64,000 nucleotides of DNA from Pelomyxa schiedti (lineage: Eukaryota; Evosea; Pelobiontida; Pelomyxidae), in assembly GCA_020536535.1 (NCBI GenBank), contig JAHLWZ010000455.1, forward strand, positions 62,876 to 126,875. Reading direction: 5' to 3'. How positions within the stretch are numbered: position 1 is the stretch's first letter; each line of letters opens with the position of its first letter. Positions 1-11,536 of this stretch are shown one piece after another. Position numbers and translations under genes: made by a program. The notes below the pieces were generated by a model that was given only the letters and a program-made list of their open reading frames with translations, had not been told where the DNA came from and ran no database searches.

Positions 1-1537
1 CTCTAAAGGTTATTGGCCTCCTTAGGGAATGACAAGACATGCAGAATTTACTCAAGGAATGGCACTACTCATAAGCACCACTTTACCTTAAAAAAGAACA
101 TATCTTCCCGTGGAATAGCAAGATCATCTGTGGTCAGTCACAGTACCTCTCAGTATAAGTAACGGTTTCTTAGATCACCCAAGCTGTAACTCAAGAAAAT
201 AAGCCAAGTAAGTCAGATCCTAACACTGTGGAACACTCTCCTCCCCCTGTCCCTCAAATCGAAGCCAACATCGTCCAATTACTTCCAAGCAGCGAAGGAT
301 CTGCAAGCGGGAAATCTACCACAACAGAAAAATCCCTTGCAGAAGCTCAACCCATAAATTTACCCACAAATCCACCCAGCACTGCGTCTACAACAGCTTC
401 GTCTGCTCCTTCAGGTTTGGAGGATAAAAGTGACTCCAAATACCGGCAAGCTTTATTTGCTGATGAGTCTGTAATTCTATCGTACGCATTCTTTTAATGC
501 AGCACTCAACTGAGACCATTTTTCCAAGGTTCTTTCGTCGTCTTTCTTGGTCACCAGATGGAAAATTGCTGTGCACACCTTCAGCTGTATATATGGACAT
601 TCAAGGAGCCACGCCTTCATTTTCCACTTACTTGTTTTCTCGGACTTCTTTGAAGTAACTCCTCTTTGATAAGGACTCTTACTCACTTTTTTAAGACCCC
701 TTTTTCATTACCCCTCACCTCAATTTCCTTCACTCGTTAGCCGCTTCAACCCGAGGTTTTTTTCTAAAATAGGTTTCTTACTAACAGTGTGTAATGAATT
801 TATTACAAAACTTACCTTCAATGCAGAGAACCCGTATATCCCAATACACCAGTACCGCATGATATTTGCCATAGCTTCCAGAAAAGCTGTATCTATTTTT
901 GATACTGCGCACCCACACCCACTAGCTGTGGTTGAGAACTTACACTATGCTGATATAACTGATCTGTCATGGTGCTTACACAGTTTCACCTATTCAAGTC
1001 AGTACATAACGCTAAACAAGAATCAGGTCTCGTGATGGTTATACACTGGCCATCTCTTCAGCCGACGGATTCTGCAGCTTGATTGATTTCACTGTTGAGG
1101 ACTTAGGAACTTTACTCCCTGAGTCAGGTACGAGGACTAAGGAGCTATCCATCTAAACATGCCCAGAGGTACCCAAATTTACAAACGATGCCGAGGGCGA
1201 GTCTGAGGAAGGGGCCGCAACACTGTCCAGTGGAGAGCAAGGTTCCCGCTCCTTTCCCCAATAAACATAGAAATCCTGATCCCATTTAGCAAAGCAGGGA
1301 CCAAACAAGAAAAGAAAAGTGGAAGTGGCTAATAGCTCCAAAGAAACACCAATTAACCCACTTCCCACCCCTGTCACCTCAATCACAAACTTAATTCCTA
1401 CAACCACCCAAGCACCAGCATCAACACAAACAACAATCCCACTACCAGTCTCAACCCCAGTCCCAATCCCAATCCCAGTCTCAACACCCAATCCCTTACC
1501 AACACATTCAAACCCAACAAATAGTCCGTCAAGTTGA
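1..1537 (+). CDS. CHAF1B: Chromatin assembly factor 1 subunit B (p60), 3' part
   Basis: This is the middle and C-terminal part of the WD40 histone chaperone subunit that deposits H3-H4 during DNA replication; the 5' part lies outside the window. Translated blocks follow the CHAF1B order: a WD blade ending in CRIYS, then RRLSWSPDGKLLCTPS, RPLFHYPSPQFPSLVSRFNP, MIFAIASRKAVSIFDT, and DGYTLAISSADGFCSLIDF. Two 3' introns can be read exactly: 1128-1166 (39 nt) and 1242-1289 (48 nt). Splicing them joins the propeller to a basic PNKKRKVE nuclear-localisation motif and a Pro/Thr-rich tail that ends at TGA 1537. Further introns near 130-175, 480-505 and 655-785 are required to keep the frame open. An acidic, Glu-rich stretch follows the last blade, as is usual for this protein. 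Identification is secure; the exact 5' exon borders are inferred. Confidence 0.9.
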
Positions 1538-1611
1538 ACACCAAGCTCAAAAAAAGATTCACAAAAATTTTTCATTTTTTCGCCAACGCGTAAAACAGGC
1601 CTTATACCCAT

Positions 1612-1717
1612 GGGTCAATAAAATAAACAACAGACCGGAACGCTGTCTGTTTCGTTGTCGTTGCCCAGGATAGGCGTCGGTCTGGTGTGTTTTATTTGTA
1701 TCTGGGTCAACTCATTG
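1612..1717 (+). repeat. Palindromic dispersed element, copy 1
   Basis: About 85 nt here (AATAAAATAAACAACAGACC, a ~45-nt spacer, then GGTCTGGTGTGTTTTATT) are roughly 85% identical by eye to 16933-17030. The core arms CAACAGACCG and CGGTCTGGTG pair at 9 of 10 positions. The AT-rich flanks AATAAAATAA and GTTTTATT extend the complementarity imperfectly. The spacer shares CGGAACGCTG and TTGC(C/T)CAGGAT with copy 2. Both copies have the same orientation and lie upstream of a + strand start codon: 131 bp here and about 30 bp for copy 2. It could be a MITE-like remnant, a structured RNA, or a 3'-end signal, since it begins with AATAAA. Confidence 0.7.
1616..1621 (+). promoter_or_regulatory. Candidate poly(A) signal of CHAF1B
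   Basis: AATAAA lies about 80 nt past the CHAF1B stop codon. It coincides with the left arm of the palindromic element, so it may be part of that repeat rather than a gene-specific signal. Confidence 0.35.
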
Positions 1718-1847
1718 TCTGATCGTTCTTCGTTTCCTTCGTTAAATTTTCAGATCTTCTCAAAAAAGAAAAAAAACAAACCCAAGGTGAAAACCGTGCA
1801 CGTAAGTGAAACGGAAACGGAGGTGACACGAGCGCGGTGTTGTGGCG

Positions 1848-4800
1848 ATGTCGGTGCGATTTTCGAAGGGATCTATCCGTGCAAATGAGATCTTCTTGCG
1901 AACCAGGATCGTTGATCTGCTGTACGACCAAATATCGCCTTGCTGTTCGGACACCCCTGTCGTCGAGGTTTCGTCATCTCTGCTCACGTCTGGGTCTTCG
2001 TTGCAAAGCAGACGATGTGGCTATGAAGACGAAAACGTTTCTATGTGGTCTCTGCTTAAAGACGGGCATGACATTTGCCAGTTTGTTTCAATGAAAAAAC
2101 CAACACCAAAACGACGCGAGAAAATAAATAAAGCCAAGGCAGTTACACATTGCAGAATTTTGAATCTTATTTCGCCGGGGTCAATCAAGAAGATACATGT
2201 TTCCTCTCAGCCCTTTTTTCAAATGGTTTATAAACTACTCAGTCTTTTGTTAACATGCAATAGGCCAATATAGCACAATTTTTAGCATTGTGTGCACAAC
2301 AGCGGCTTCTTCCTTCCAGTAAAACCTTCTATCTTTCTGATTTATATGAAGCAAAAAACATCCCCAAGGTTAGTCAGAATATAATGACATCTGGCTCTCT
2401 CAAACATACCAAAGGTTTTAGATAGCCTGGTGTACCTTTTGAGGGATGAAATTTTTGATGTATGTGCCTCCTAGTAGAACTTGTGCCCACTCATCTCACT
2501 GGCCATGTATTTAACAGATTTTAAAACGTCGTGTTGACGAAAAAGCAAGCAAGGTTTCGTCACACACTCACCCAGATCCAGCTCAATCTTCGAAATCTGC
2601 AACAGATGAAAGTTTTTCATCTCCCAGAGCAAATAGTGCCAAAGACCTTACACCTCCTCCATCACAGGCAATCCACCGTGAAATTTCACCCCTTCGTGTA
2701 CAGCAGATACCCAACACACCAACCATATCAATGGATGCAAGTCCCTCACCTAACACTTTGGCATTCTCCATTTCTGATAATGTGAATAACTCATCTCCCA
2801 ACTCATCATGTTTAAATGAAACTTCACAATCCAGCAGTAGGGACACTGTATGTACAGTAATTGAACAAACGCATATTACTGGAGATAATTCTTTTCTTTC
2901 ACCACAATCAGAGGTGTATACAAATAGCCCCTCCCTCTCACCTCCAGCAACATCTCCACCTTCATCTCCACCTACCTTATCCCCAACTTCATCTCCAACC
3001 CCACTCTCTCCTCTATTGTCCCCACCACAGCCTCCTTTATCTTCTCCATTAGTAATCATAACACCACCTAAAACCGATGACAATAGTGTTGATGCGAACC
3101 CTTCCTTTACACCACAAGGAGAACCAGAAAATGTGCAAGTGATATCAAGTGAAGCGAACATGACATCACCCTTTGGTGACTCTGACTCAGTTGAACGATT
3201 TGACAGAGTTGAAATCACAAGTGGCATTCCCAGTGAGGAAAGAAAGCACAAACATCGTAGACATAGGTCACACGAATCGCGACATAGTCGAAAAAATGAC
3301 AATCACTCCAACAGAGGGGTTTCCCAAGAATCTACCGTTACTACAAGGAGTGAGGACTGTTCTACGATGTTGGTACTTCCTTCAAGCCATTTCATGTTGT
3401 AACCCAACCCTAGAACTTGCACCACTTGCCAAGCAGTGTTAAGAGCTACAGCAAAATTCTGTGACCAGTGTGGGGCAAAAGTTTCAAATGAGGGTGTTGA
3501 TGAGACGGTCACTACACCGAACTCATCTCCTCCCCAATTACATCAGCCACAAGAAACAGTCCCCTCAATTCCCCCACAATTAACCTCTGAACCCAGTGAA
3601 CATAAAGTACAGAAAGATGTTGAATACATGGGAGGAACTACAACAGAACCAATCCAGTGTACTCAAACAAATGAAAGCTCCCCTCTTCCCCATCAGTCAC
3701 CACAGCCTTCGAGAAGCAGAGCTCTTCGGCAGACAATGCATCCACTACTCCTTGACTCCCAGACACTCATTTTGTCTATAACTGCCTCTGCTCTAAAGCG
3801 TACCAAAGTTGACATTAATTCAGAGACACAATCTTCCAATCCCGAGTCTTTACATGCTTCAGCTGAATCTCCAACCAGCCCTTCACCACCATCTTCCGCG
3901 CGCTTTGACCAAGACAACATTGAAGAAAGCACGACACATTCAGAAGCTCCACCAAGTACACATAGTAATCCGACATCGAGTCCACCTCCTCCAAAACAGG
4001 GTCTCACAAGCAAAGGTGATCGAAACAGGAATTCTCTGCACCATACAGTAAGTGTTCCAGCATTCAATATAAGAATGTCAACAGATTCTCTGAGTATTGC
4101 ACAGGCGTATGCTCAAAGCAACAACTTTTTTTTTTTTAACAGCAACAGAAACTGTCCAGATTTTTCTTGTTGTCTTGAATTTTCCCAGAATGCTGACCTT
4201 TTCGATTGGGTAAGTACTCCTTCTTTTATAAATATTCATTCAGTATTCTAAAACCCAAAGATGAATAACGAACTAACAAAAGTTGGCGAAGCCCCGGTTG
4301 TCCGCTGCCAAGAGCTGTACAATGGATTAAAACTTATCAAACTTCTTGAGGTTGAACTTCCCTGTTATAACTTTCTCCTACTCTGTCATAGGCACTCTCT
4401 GGAACCCCGGTGGCTGTGCCTTATAATGAAACACCCTCTACTTATATGGACTGCAGTGAAAATCTTCACACATTGATGCAGTGCATCAAAGAACGAACCG
4501 GCACAGAAGTGGGAGGGTGCACTGCTCAAGGTAAAATAACTGTGGTATAACGTTGGGTTTATTGTTTATCCACAGAGCTCCTCACTGGAAATAGCAAGTC
4601 TTATGCATTGCTCTTGACATTCCTCCGAGACACATTTGATTGGGACAGGGTGTTCTGGGAAGCCCTCAATAAGATTGGCTTAAATGGAACCCTGACATCA
4701 CTTGTTCACAATGTTCTTGCAACAAAGAATGACGCAGAAGTTGGAAGGGAACTGAGGGAGCAAATTAAACTGCACAAGAGGAAACAAGATGAACAAGGCA

Positions 4801-7677
4801 TACAACAAGGACATAAACACCGATTCTCTGAAAATTCAGCCTTAACAGCAGCAACTAAGAACCGGCAGAGTCCACTTTTAACAGCATCCTCAGATTCTGT
4901 TCATATCCCTGTTCACTTGGCCAAACCGTTGAAGCCTAATATACAAATCCTAAGTGAAACTGCCCAACAAGGCTCCTCAATATCACAGGAGTCCTCCCTG
5001 GAAACAATTTCCGAGACAATTGTAAATACCCATCCTCCCCCAACGAGTAATACGCCTCCACCTACCAGTGATATTGCTGTTGATTCCCCCCGTGAAACCG
5101 CCAGTCTTTCAGCCTTAGCCAATTCAACTGTAAACACAAGTGTAACCACAGGCACAACCGTAACCACAACCACAACCACAACCACTACAACAGCCACCAC
5201 ACCAAAAATTAGAAATGCAAAATTGGCTAGAAGAGAAGCCGTGTTTGACCTCCAAAGGCTTAAATACTCGCCAAGTCAGACAGTTTCATCCACTGTGCTG
5301 CAGGGACAACAAGCAACAATTAATCGGCGCCATGCGCATCACGTCTCACTCCCAGTATCTCCAAGTTCCTCTTTGACACACAACAGGTTTTTTTTTTTTT
5401 TTTTAACCTGCCGTCATTTACTTTTGCAGCCAAAGTACTGCCCCGCCATCACTTGTCGAAGTTCTCAAGACACCTCACCTTCTTGCAGGGTTTCGGAATT
5501 TCTTACAGCAACACCAAGTTTGTGCTTACATTGTAGTTTCCTTCACACTCACCAAACCAGTCCTCGGAAAATTTAGACTTTTACATAGATATTGTGAACT
5601 TCAGTCAGAACGTAACCTCCAAAGAGGTATTCCATTTTCCCCACTATTTCAACCTCACTGTCTTCAGGAGTTATGTGAAGAAGCCAGAAGAATTTACTCC
5701 AAGTATGTTGCAGAAAATGCACAATGCGAGGTTAACATTTCTGGTGAAATCCGATCTGGGATCAAGAATATTGTGTTGCATTCTATGGATAAAATTTCTT
5801 CTTCCTTGTTCCATTCCGCTAGAGTATGCTAACTAAATTTGAACGATATACCAATGATTTCCTATAAACTCAACCAGACTGAAGTTGAAACAATGTTGAG
5901 AGTAGACATGTTTCCACAATGGATATCAACAAATATGTGGAACGCCAACAATAAAAATTCAACTCCAGTTAAAAAACAAGCTACTCGTATGCCAAACCTT
6001 CTCGAACACCCTTGCATGGCCTTGACTTTTCCAAGAAGAAAGAGTGCTTTGTGCCCAGGCCCAAGTACGATGTCGTATTGTAATAGAACTCTTCAATGCG
6101 GAAAAAATCTATGTGGATGCTTTAAATGCGGTGGTAGTTTGGATTATGTCACCAATAAAAATGTCTCCAAAAATGACATTATCCACTGCTAACTGATATT
6201 TAGGGCAAAGATAGATGGAAATCCTATTATAGAAGAAGAGGTGTTCAACTCAATATTTTGCAATATCGAGTCGTTGTGGCAAAAGCACAAGTAGTACACA
6301 AAGTCGGTACTAGAGCTTTCATTGACTTTGTTGACAGAAAATTGCTTGATGAACTTGAGCTGTGCATAACATCTTGGAATGAAAGTACAACTTTTGGAAA
6401 TACCTTTCTTGTTCTCGTATGTGGAGTTACTCTTCCTTCCCTGCTCAATAGGCACTTTGCAGACACCATGGCTACGTGATGAATATTCGTGCTACTATAG
6501 TGGGTACAGTACCTCGAGGAAAGTGCTTGCTGAGTGCAAGGAAACCATTCCAAGATTTGCTGACTGTCTCAAAGTATCAAACAACTTGCACTTGTTTACC
6601 CTAAAGCAAAAAAGCGACTGGAAAATGTTGATAGTAACCAGACAAAATGTGTACAAATTGAAGATTATATGGCCCTTCCCATTAACAGGTTTCTTTTTTC
6701 TTTCTTTTAAGATAACTTATTTTCTGAATGGTTACTAGGTTACCGCGCTACATTATCTCCCTCTCGAATATGTTGAAATATACTACCAAGATTAATAGTG
6801 ACTATGCTCTTCTGACCTATGTCCGGGTATCAACTTTATTGATGGTTTTTCACCATTAGATAGGCTTTGAAACAAACCACGGAGGTTGTAGAATTTGTTT
6901 CTCAGCATGCAACTGAAGATTTGGAAAATACACGCAAGCTGATAGAAATATCTCTGTCTGTTGATGGGCATGAGGGTGGTGTAAGTCTACCCACATACAG
7001 TGCGTTTCTCACCACCTTTAGTTGGTTGTTCCCGGGCGGCATCTCCTTGAGGAGGGACCCTTACTGCAAGTCGAAATGGAAGGCAAGTCAAAACGTACTG
7101 TAAATAGAGTATGCTCCCATTTCCAAGTTTTCACCTTATCCTTCTGCTTCTCATCCCCAAACAGGCCTACTGCTTCCTTTTCACTGATATCTTGCTCTGC
7201 TGCCAACATAACACAAAACCCTCTCCCACCAGCAGCAGACCTCTGCTATTTGTATCAGAACTGAGCCTCTCAGATGTTATTTCAGTCCACGTTCCAGCAC
7301 AACGTCAGCTGGTAATCAAAGTAGCAAGCACAGCCGCGAGTGCCAAACCCTGCACTCAGTGGAGACTACACGTGCTATCAGACAAAGAACACCTCTCCTG
7401 GGAAACCAGCCTCAGCACAGCCTTGGGCGAGTACCAGCAGTACCAGGAATCACACAACACAATCGCAGCAGCCGGCCCTCCCCCCCTCACCTCTTCAATC
7501 AACACCGAGCGCAGCCCACACTCCATCAGCCCCCCAATACCCCTATCGTCATCAAGCACAGAGGAACCCAGCAGAACCCGGTCTCAATCCAGTGCACCCA
7601 GTATCTCACTGAGTACATCACCACCCCCACATAGACACAAGCACTGTGCCAGTGAGGCAAGCAACAGACGGTGGTAA
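1848..7677 (+). CDS. Multidomain RhoGEF: CH - zinc ribbon - CH - RGS - DH - PH
   Basis: This is a predicted Rho/Rac guanine-nucleotide exchange factor. The first CH domain is assembled across introns 2081-2155, 2226-2263, 2369-2414 and 2460-2517, and reads WSLLKDGHDICQILNLISPG and then FYLSDLYEAKNIPK. A long Ser/Pro/Thr-rich linker follows (from 2518). Next come a double zinc ribbon (CTTC...CDQCG, ~3425-3480) and a second CH domain (FDWMNNELTKVGE and LYNGLKLIKLLEV, ending TAQELLTGNSK, ~4190-4640). An RGS domain spans ~5440-5850 (VEVLKTPHLL, SENLDFYIDIVNF, CEEARRIYSKY, FHSARV). The DH domain covers ~6205-6980 (VFNSIFCNIESLWQKHK; ALPINRLPRYI). The PH domain covers ~7020-7440 (GRHLLEEGPLLQVEMEGKSK, FLFTDILLCC). 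The tail is Pro-rich. CH domains suggest actin targeting, and RGS suggests G-alpha input. I did not resolve every intron. ATG 1848 is the first in frame. Confidence 0.85.
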
Positions 7678-7782
7678 TTTTCCCATCAACACACCACCAT
7701 GCCACACTATCAGTTTTTTTTTGGTTTCGTTTCTTGTAGACATAAATAAGTGTATTTAAATCCTTGTGTTGTTCCCTTTCTT

Positions 7783-9561
7783 TTACAAGACAAAGGTGTC
7801 ATACAACAGGTTGAACAGTTCCACTTCAACAGACAAGAAGTCCCCTGTGTACTGCAGAGTAGCACCACTGATTTCCTCAATGAGACCCCAGAGCGAGTCG
7901 AGCTGGAAGTAGAAGATGCCATGGAAGCCCGATTTGTCTCCTGTGTGGCCGGTCATTGTTTGTTCAGTGATTGTAAATCCATTGGTGATTTCTTGGTAGA
8001 GGCCATACCTGTTGATTTTTTGGGTGTCAATGGGGAAAAACTTAGTCTCTGCTACTTACTTAGTAACAGCATCAAATTCACTTTGCACGGTGTGCATTAA
8101 GTCAATACTCTCCTTGGAGAGAATCCTTCGACTTGAATCACTTGGGAGAGCACCCCCATTCAAATGGGCAAGCTTCAATTGGATCAAGTCGCGCAAGCAG
8201 CTACGCATCCCACCCTGGAAAATAATAAACACCAGGAAATACCCAGAGAAGGAAAATACCTGTGGTGCGAATAAACCTCCATTGGTTCCAATGACGTAAA
8301 CTGAGTAATCAATTGGATTTACAACTCTTGAAGCATAGGTGGCTTGGTCGTCCATGCCAGCACTAGCAATATAGTAATCTAACGATGGTACTTGATCGAA
8401 AAGTAGTTAATGCTAAATGTTTACCTGATTTTGGGTAGAAGTAATTGTAGAGTGGTGAGAGTTGCTTGGAAGTTGCTTTATCGAAACTCTGCAAATTAAA
8501 ACTTGTCGTATTCATCTAAAATTTCAAATGAGGCGGAGGAAAATGGTTGTATGGTTTCTGCACCAATAACACATCAAAAACATGTGCTTTAGTATAGAGG
8601 TCGAAACGCTCCCCTGAGAGCCACTCCACTGCAGTGGCGACTACCATTGGATTTACGTTACTATAGTGATACCCTGCTTGATCACCAGGAGGGTACCTGT
8701 CGGGGAAGCTCAATTGGTTTTTTGGCTTGAGTGGGGCGTACTCTGTGTTCCAAAGTGTTGTGGGGTTGTAGTATGCACCTCCAGGGAGTAACAGATCTTG
8801 AATTGATAGAGTGGGTCCAATTGCGCTGTCACAAGCATTTGCAAAGGCTTATTTCATTATTAAACAACGAAGTAACAAATGAAATATTGGCATACTGTCG
8901 TAATCATCCCCCATGATAGATGACGTGTGATCAAGCAACTAAAGAGAGTTTACGAGAGAGGCAGAGTAATAACGAGTTTACTTGTCGGAGGGTTATGGGG
9001 ACATCGGGGAAAGAAGGATTTCGTAATGTGAATCCAATATAGTTGCTTATATCTGTATCGAGCTAGCTCATATTAGGTAATTCAAACAAAGGGATTGGAT
9101 ACATCACATCGACCCAACTCATACTGCTGCAGAATGGAAATAGCGGAAACTTGTTTACTTATACTTGCTTCTCGAATAAGGCTGTTGACTGCGAAGCTTG
9201 AGAAAGATCAGAAATGGATCCTAGGAAATGCCGGACCAAACCTTGTTTTTTCAGAGATATTCAGCCAACCATACGCACCGACCCATTGAAATTCACCATT
9301 GCTAGTTATAGTGGCAAGGCCAAGACCTTGGAATCAGTCCATAGGAAATCCCACGCAAACAAGAAAAAGTAAAAAAAAAGAAACAGAAATACCAGCCACT
9401 TCGTATTTTTTCATAATGGAGAGAACACTGTTGTCAAGCGTCGTGGGGTTGGAGATTGGTGGGTACTGATACGGCAACGAGTACTTCACGTCTTGATTTA
9501 ACGGGATTCCCGCCACCCAACAAGCCATCGCCACTACAACCAGCCACAACAACGTCCCCAT
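7783..9561 (-). CDS. Secreted beta-lactamase-fold serine hydrolase (class C/LACTB-like family)
   Basis: This protein belongs to the serine beta-lactamase/penicillin-binding superfamily; in eukaryotes such members are usually peptidases or esterases rather than antibiotic-resistance enzymes. ATG 9561 begins a clear signal peptide (MGTLLWLVVVAMACWVAG). All three active-site motifs are visible in order: S-x-x-K as SISK within EASISKQVSAISILQQ (~9135-9185), Y-x-N as YSN in GYHYSNVNPMVVATAVEWL (~8655), and a K/H-T-G equivalent as HTG in GHTGDKSGFHG (~7940). An early strand reads AGISVGLGLATITSNGEF. The frame closes at TAA 7783. Several short introns interrupt it; one runs about 9325-9385. Substrate is unknown. 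Location is probably lysosomal, secreted or cell surface. Confidence 0.85.
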
Positions 9562-9813
9562 CTCTGCGATTTTTTTTTTTTTCAAATGAAGTGCATCATC
9601 GCCTGGATGATACTAGCTGGGAGATTCCGAACTGTCCTACTGATGGTCTAAGACAAAAGAACGGGAAGTTGGAGCAAGGAAGGAAAAAACAAAGCACAGG
9701 GGAGGGGCACTTTTTGGTCTGACGACGTGAAAAACCACAAAAATTGACAGGCCAAAAGAGAAATGCTGGTTGTTTGTACATATGTGTCCTGATGGAATTC
9801 ACTTCCGACTTAT

Positions 9814-10949
9814 CTATTCACCACCCTCAGTAGCACTGTGGTCCATTTCGACCTCTGATGCATCTGCAGCAGCTTCACGGTCGCGCTTCTCTTGCTTTTC
9901 TCGCCGCTTGAATTGCTCTAGCTTCCTCTCACGCCACCATCTTGCGGTCATCATGAAGGCATTTCCCAGGCACACCACCATCATGCACACAAAAAACCAA
10001 TAAAACATCTTCTTGGTGGAATAGCACCCCCAGTAGAGGAATCTATTTGTCAGTTTAGGCAATTTGAAAGGTTACTGTTATATCAGGTTCTCTACAGTGT
10101 TAAAGTGATGCGTAACATTATTATTACATACAGCATTCCAACGTAGCATGCACAGACAATGGTTTGTGCCAAGAATAGTAGAACAAAGAACAATCTCTTT
10201 GTGGAATTCCTCGTGATTCTCTTTGCAGAAATTTCCATTGTTCCGCACAATACAGCGACACAAGTTCCCCCAAATCCACCTCCCAACGACGGATCCGCCC
10301 TCGTAATGCCATCGTCTTTGTCTGGCTTCACACTGGGCATATAGACAACAAGGCCTGTTTACTCATTATAAGATGAAACTGGAAAGCGGCAGTCTCACCA
10401 AAAAATAATTGCAACAACACAAAGATTCCTGTTACTGTAGTACCCAAGACTTGAAATTGACAACTAGTAGCAAAGTCATAGTCATCTTGCTGATCATCAA
10501 GAGACTGTGCAAATCCCGCACAAACAGATGAGAAGGTCGCTCCAAATACACCGGATAGTACATCCTCAGAATATTGAATTATTGCCGCACTCAGTGTTTC
10601 ATTATTAAGAATGGCGTCAGCATCACCTTTGTTGTCGTAGGGTCACGCAAGGTCGGTTTTGGTTATTTTTTTTTAAAAAAAGAAAACTCACTGCAATAAA
10701 GAGGGAAGTAAGGTTCTACCCTTATCCCGCAGATTTCATTCCAAGTTCCACACCTGTTCAATCGTCAAAAACCAAAAAAAAAAAAAAAAAAAAACTTTCG
10801 CACCAATCACTTACAACAGCCTGCATCACGTTTTCATTGTCGTTCATTGGGTCAGCCAAATCGTTGTAGTTCAACAGCAATACAGTGCCCACCAACAAGC
10901 ACACGAAGTTCACGAGCTGCCTCTGCCTGTCGTGCAGTGCCGACGGCAT
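9814..10949 (-). CDS. Four-transmembrane protein, unknown function
   Basis: I do not recognise the family. ATG 10949 opens with a short polar N-terminus and TM1 (LVNFVCLLVGTVLLL). A predicted luminal or extracellular loop has paired cysteines (CGTWNEICGI...PLYC, then SVCAGF and TSCQF). TM2 follows (VLGTTVTGIFVLLQLFFG), then TM3 (LFFVLLFLAQTIVCACYVGML) and TM4 (MFYWFFVCMMVVCLGNAFMM). The C-terminal tail is highly charged (ARWWRERKLEQFKRREKQEK...) and presumably cytosolic. Donor GTAAGT near 10812 and acceptors near 10755 and 10630 keep the frame. The topology resembles tetraspan proteins, but no CCG motif is visible. It lies head to head with the adenylate cyclase region. Confidence 0.6.
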
Positions 10950-11536
10950 GTTGTCCCGCTAGCCGTTGTCGTGCGTGCTGTAATTATGGGTACGTAGGCT
11001 GGGTTTTCGGTTGGTGCCAACCTCTGTCGTCGTTGTGTTCTGGGCCTTGTGAATGGTGGGACGTTGCAGGTGGTTTCTGCACTTGTGTGTAATTTACTTT
11101 TTTTATCTCCAATCCGACAGTGGAATTGGTCCTTCATCTAACTCAACAGAAGAAGCAAGTCCGGACTTCAGTAAGATCTAGGTTTTCAGAAGCTCCACAT
11201 GAGCACAACAAAGGGAAGGGATGGATCGGATGGGTTTCCTCCCAATTGGGGGGGAAAAAAAGCCCAAGAGTTGGCCTGGCCTTGGGACTGGGAAACATCC
11301 ACAGAACTGCAAATGGAGTATCTTTGGCAAAACGGACTTCCTGTAAACGGAAAGTGGGAACATCACCGTGACTCTAAGGAAATCAAAGAGAGGAATCATG
11401 AGCGGTGGAATCCGCGAAGATGCTAATAAACAATACACAAAACCAAACTGTAAGAACCACCGTACGGTACGTTGTAGCGGATACCATACTTGTAGCTGTC
11501 GGGCGTCGTTAGTTTCTAGTCACTGTGGCCAGTAAA
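10950..11536. other. Intergenic stretch with a weak + strand ORF
   Basis: This divergent spacer separates the four-TM gene from the cyclase gene. A + strand ORF at 11199-11426 (75 codons, Trp-rich: LAWPWDWETS, EYLWQNGLP) could be an exon, but no domain or splice context supports it. Nothing else is recognised. Confidence 0.3.

Larger units (their letters stand above)
1538..1847. other. Intergenic stretch between CHAF1B and the RhoGEF gene
   Basis: No convincing exon is visible here. It holds an AATAAA about 80 nt after the CHAF1B stop, copy 1 of a palindromic element (1612-1717), and an A-rich run before the start of the next gene. Confidence 0.5.

Noticed and set aside
1153-1611. 152-codon minus-strand ORF
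   Set aside because: Antisense of the Pro/Thr-rich CHAF1B tail; the sense strand carries the NLS and consistent splice sites.
2583-3302. 239-codon minus-strand ORF
   Set aside because: It is antisense to the Ser/Pro-rich linker exon of the RhoGEF, which is in frame with the spliced CH domain.
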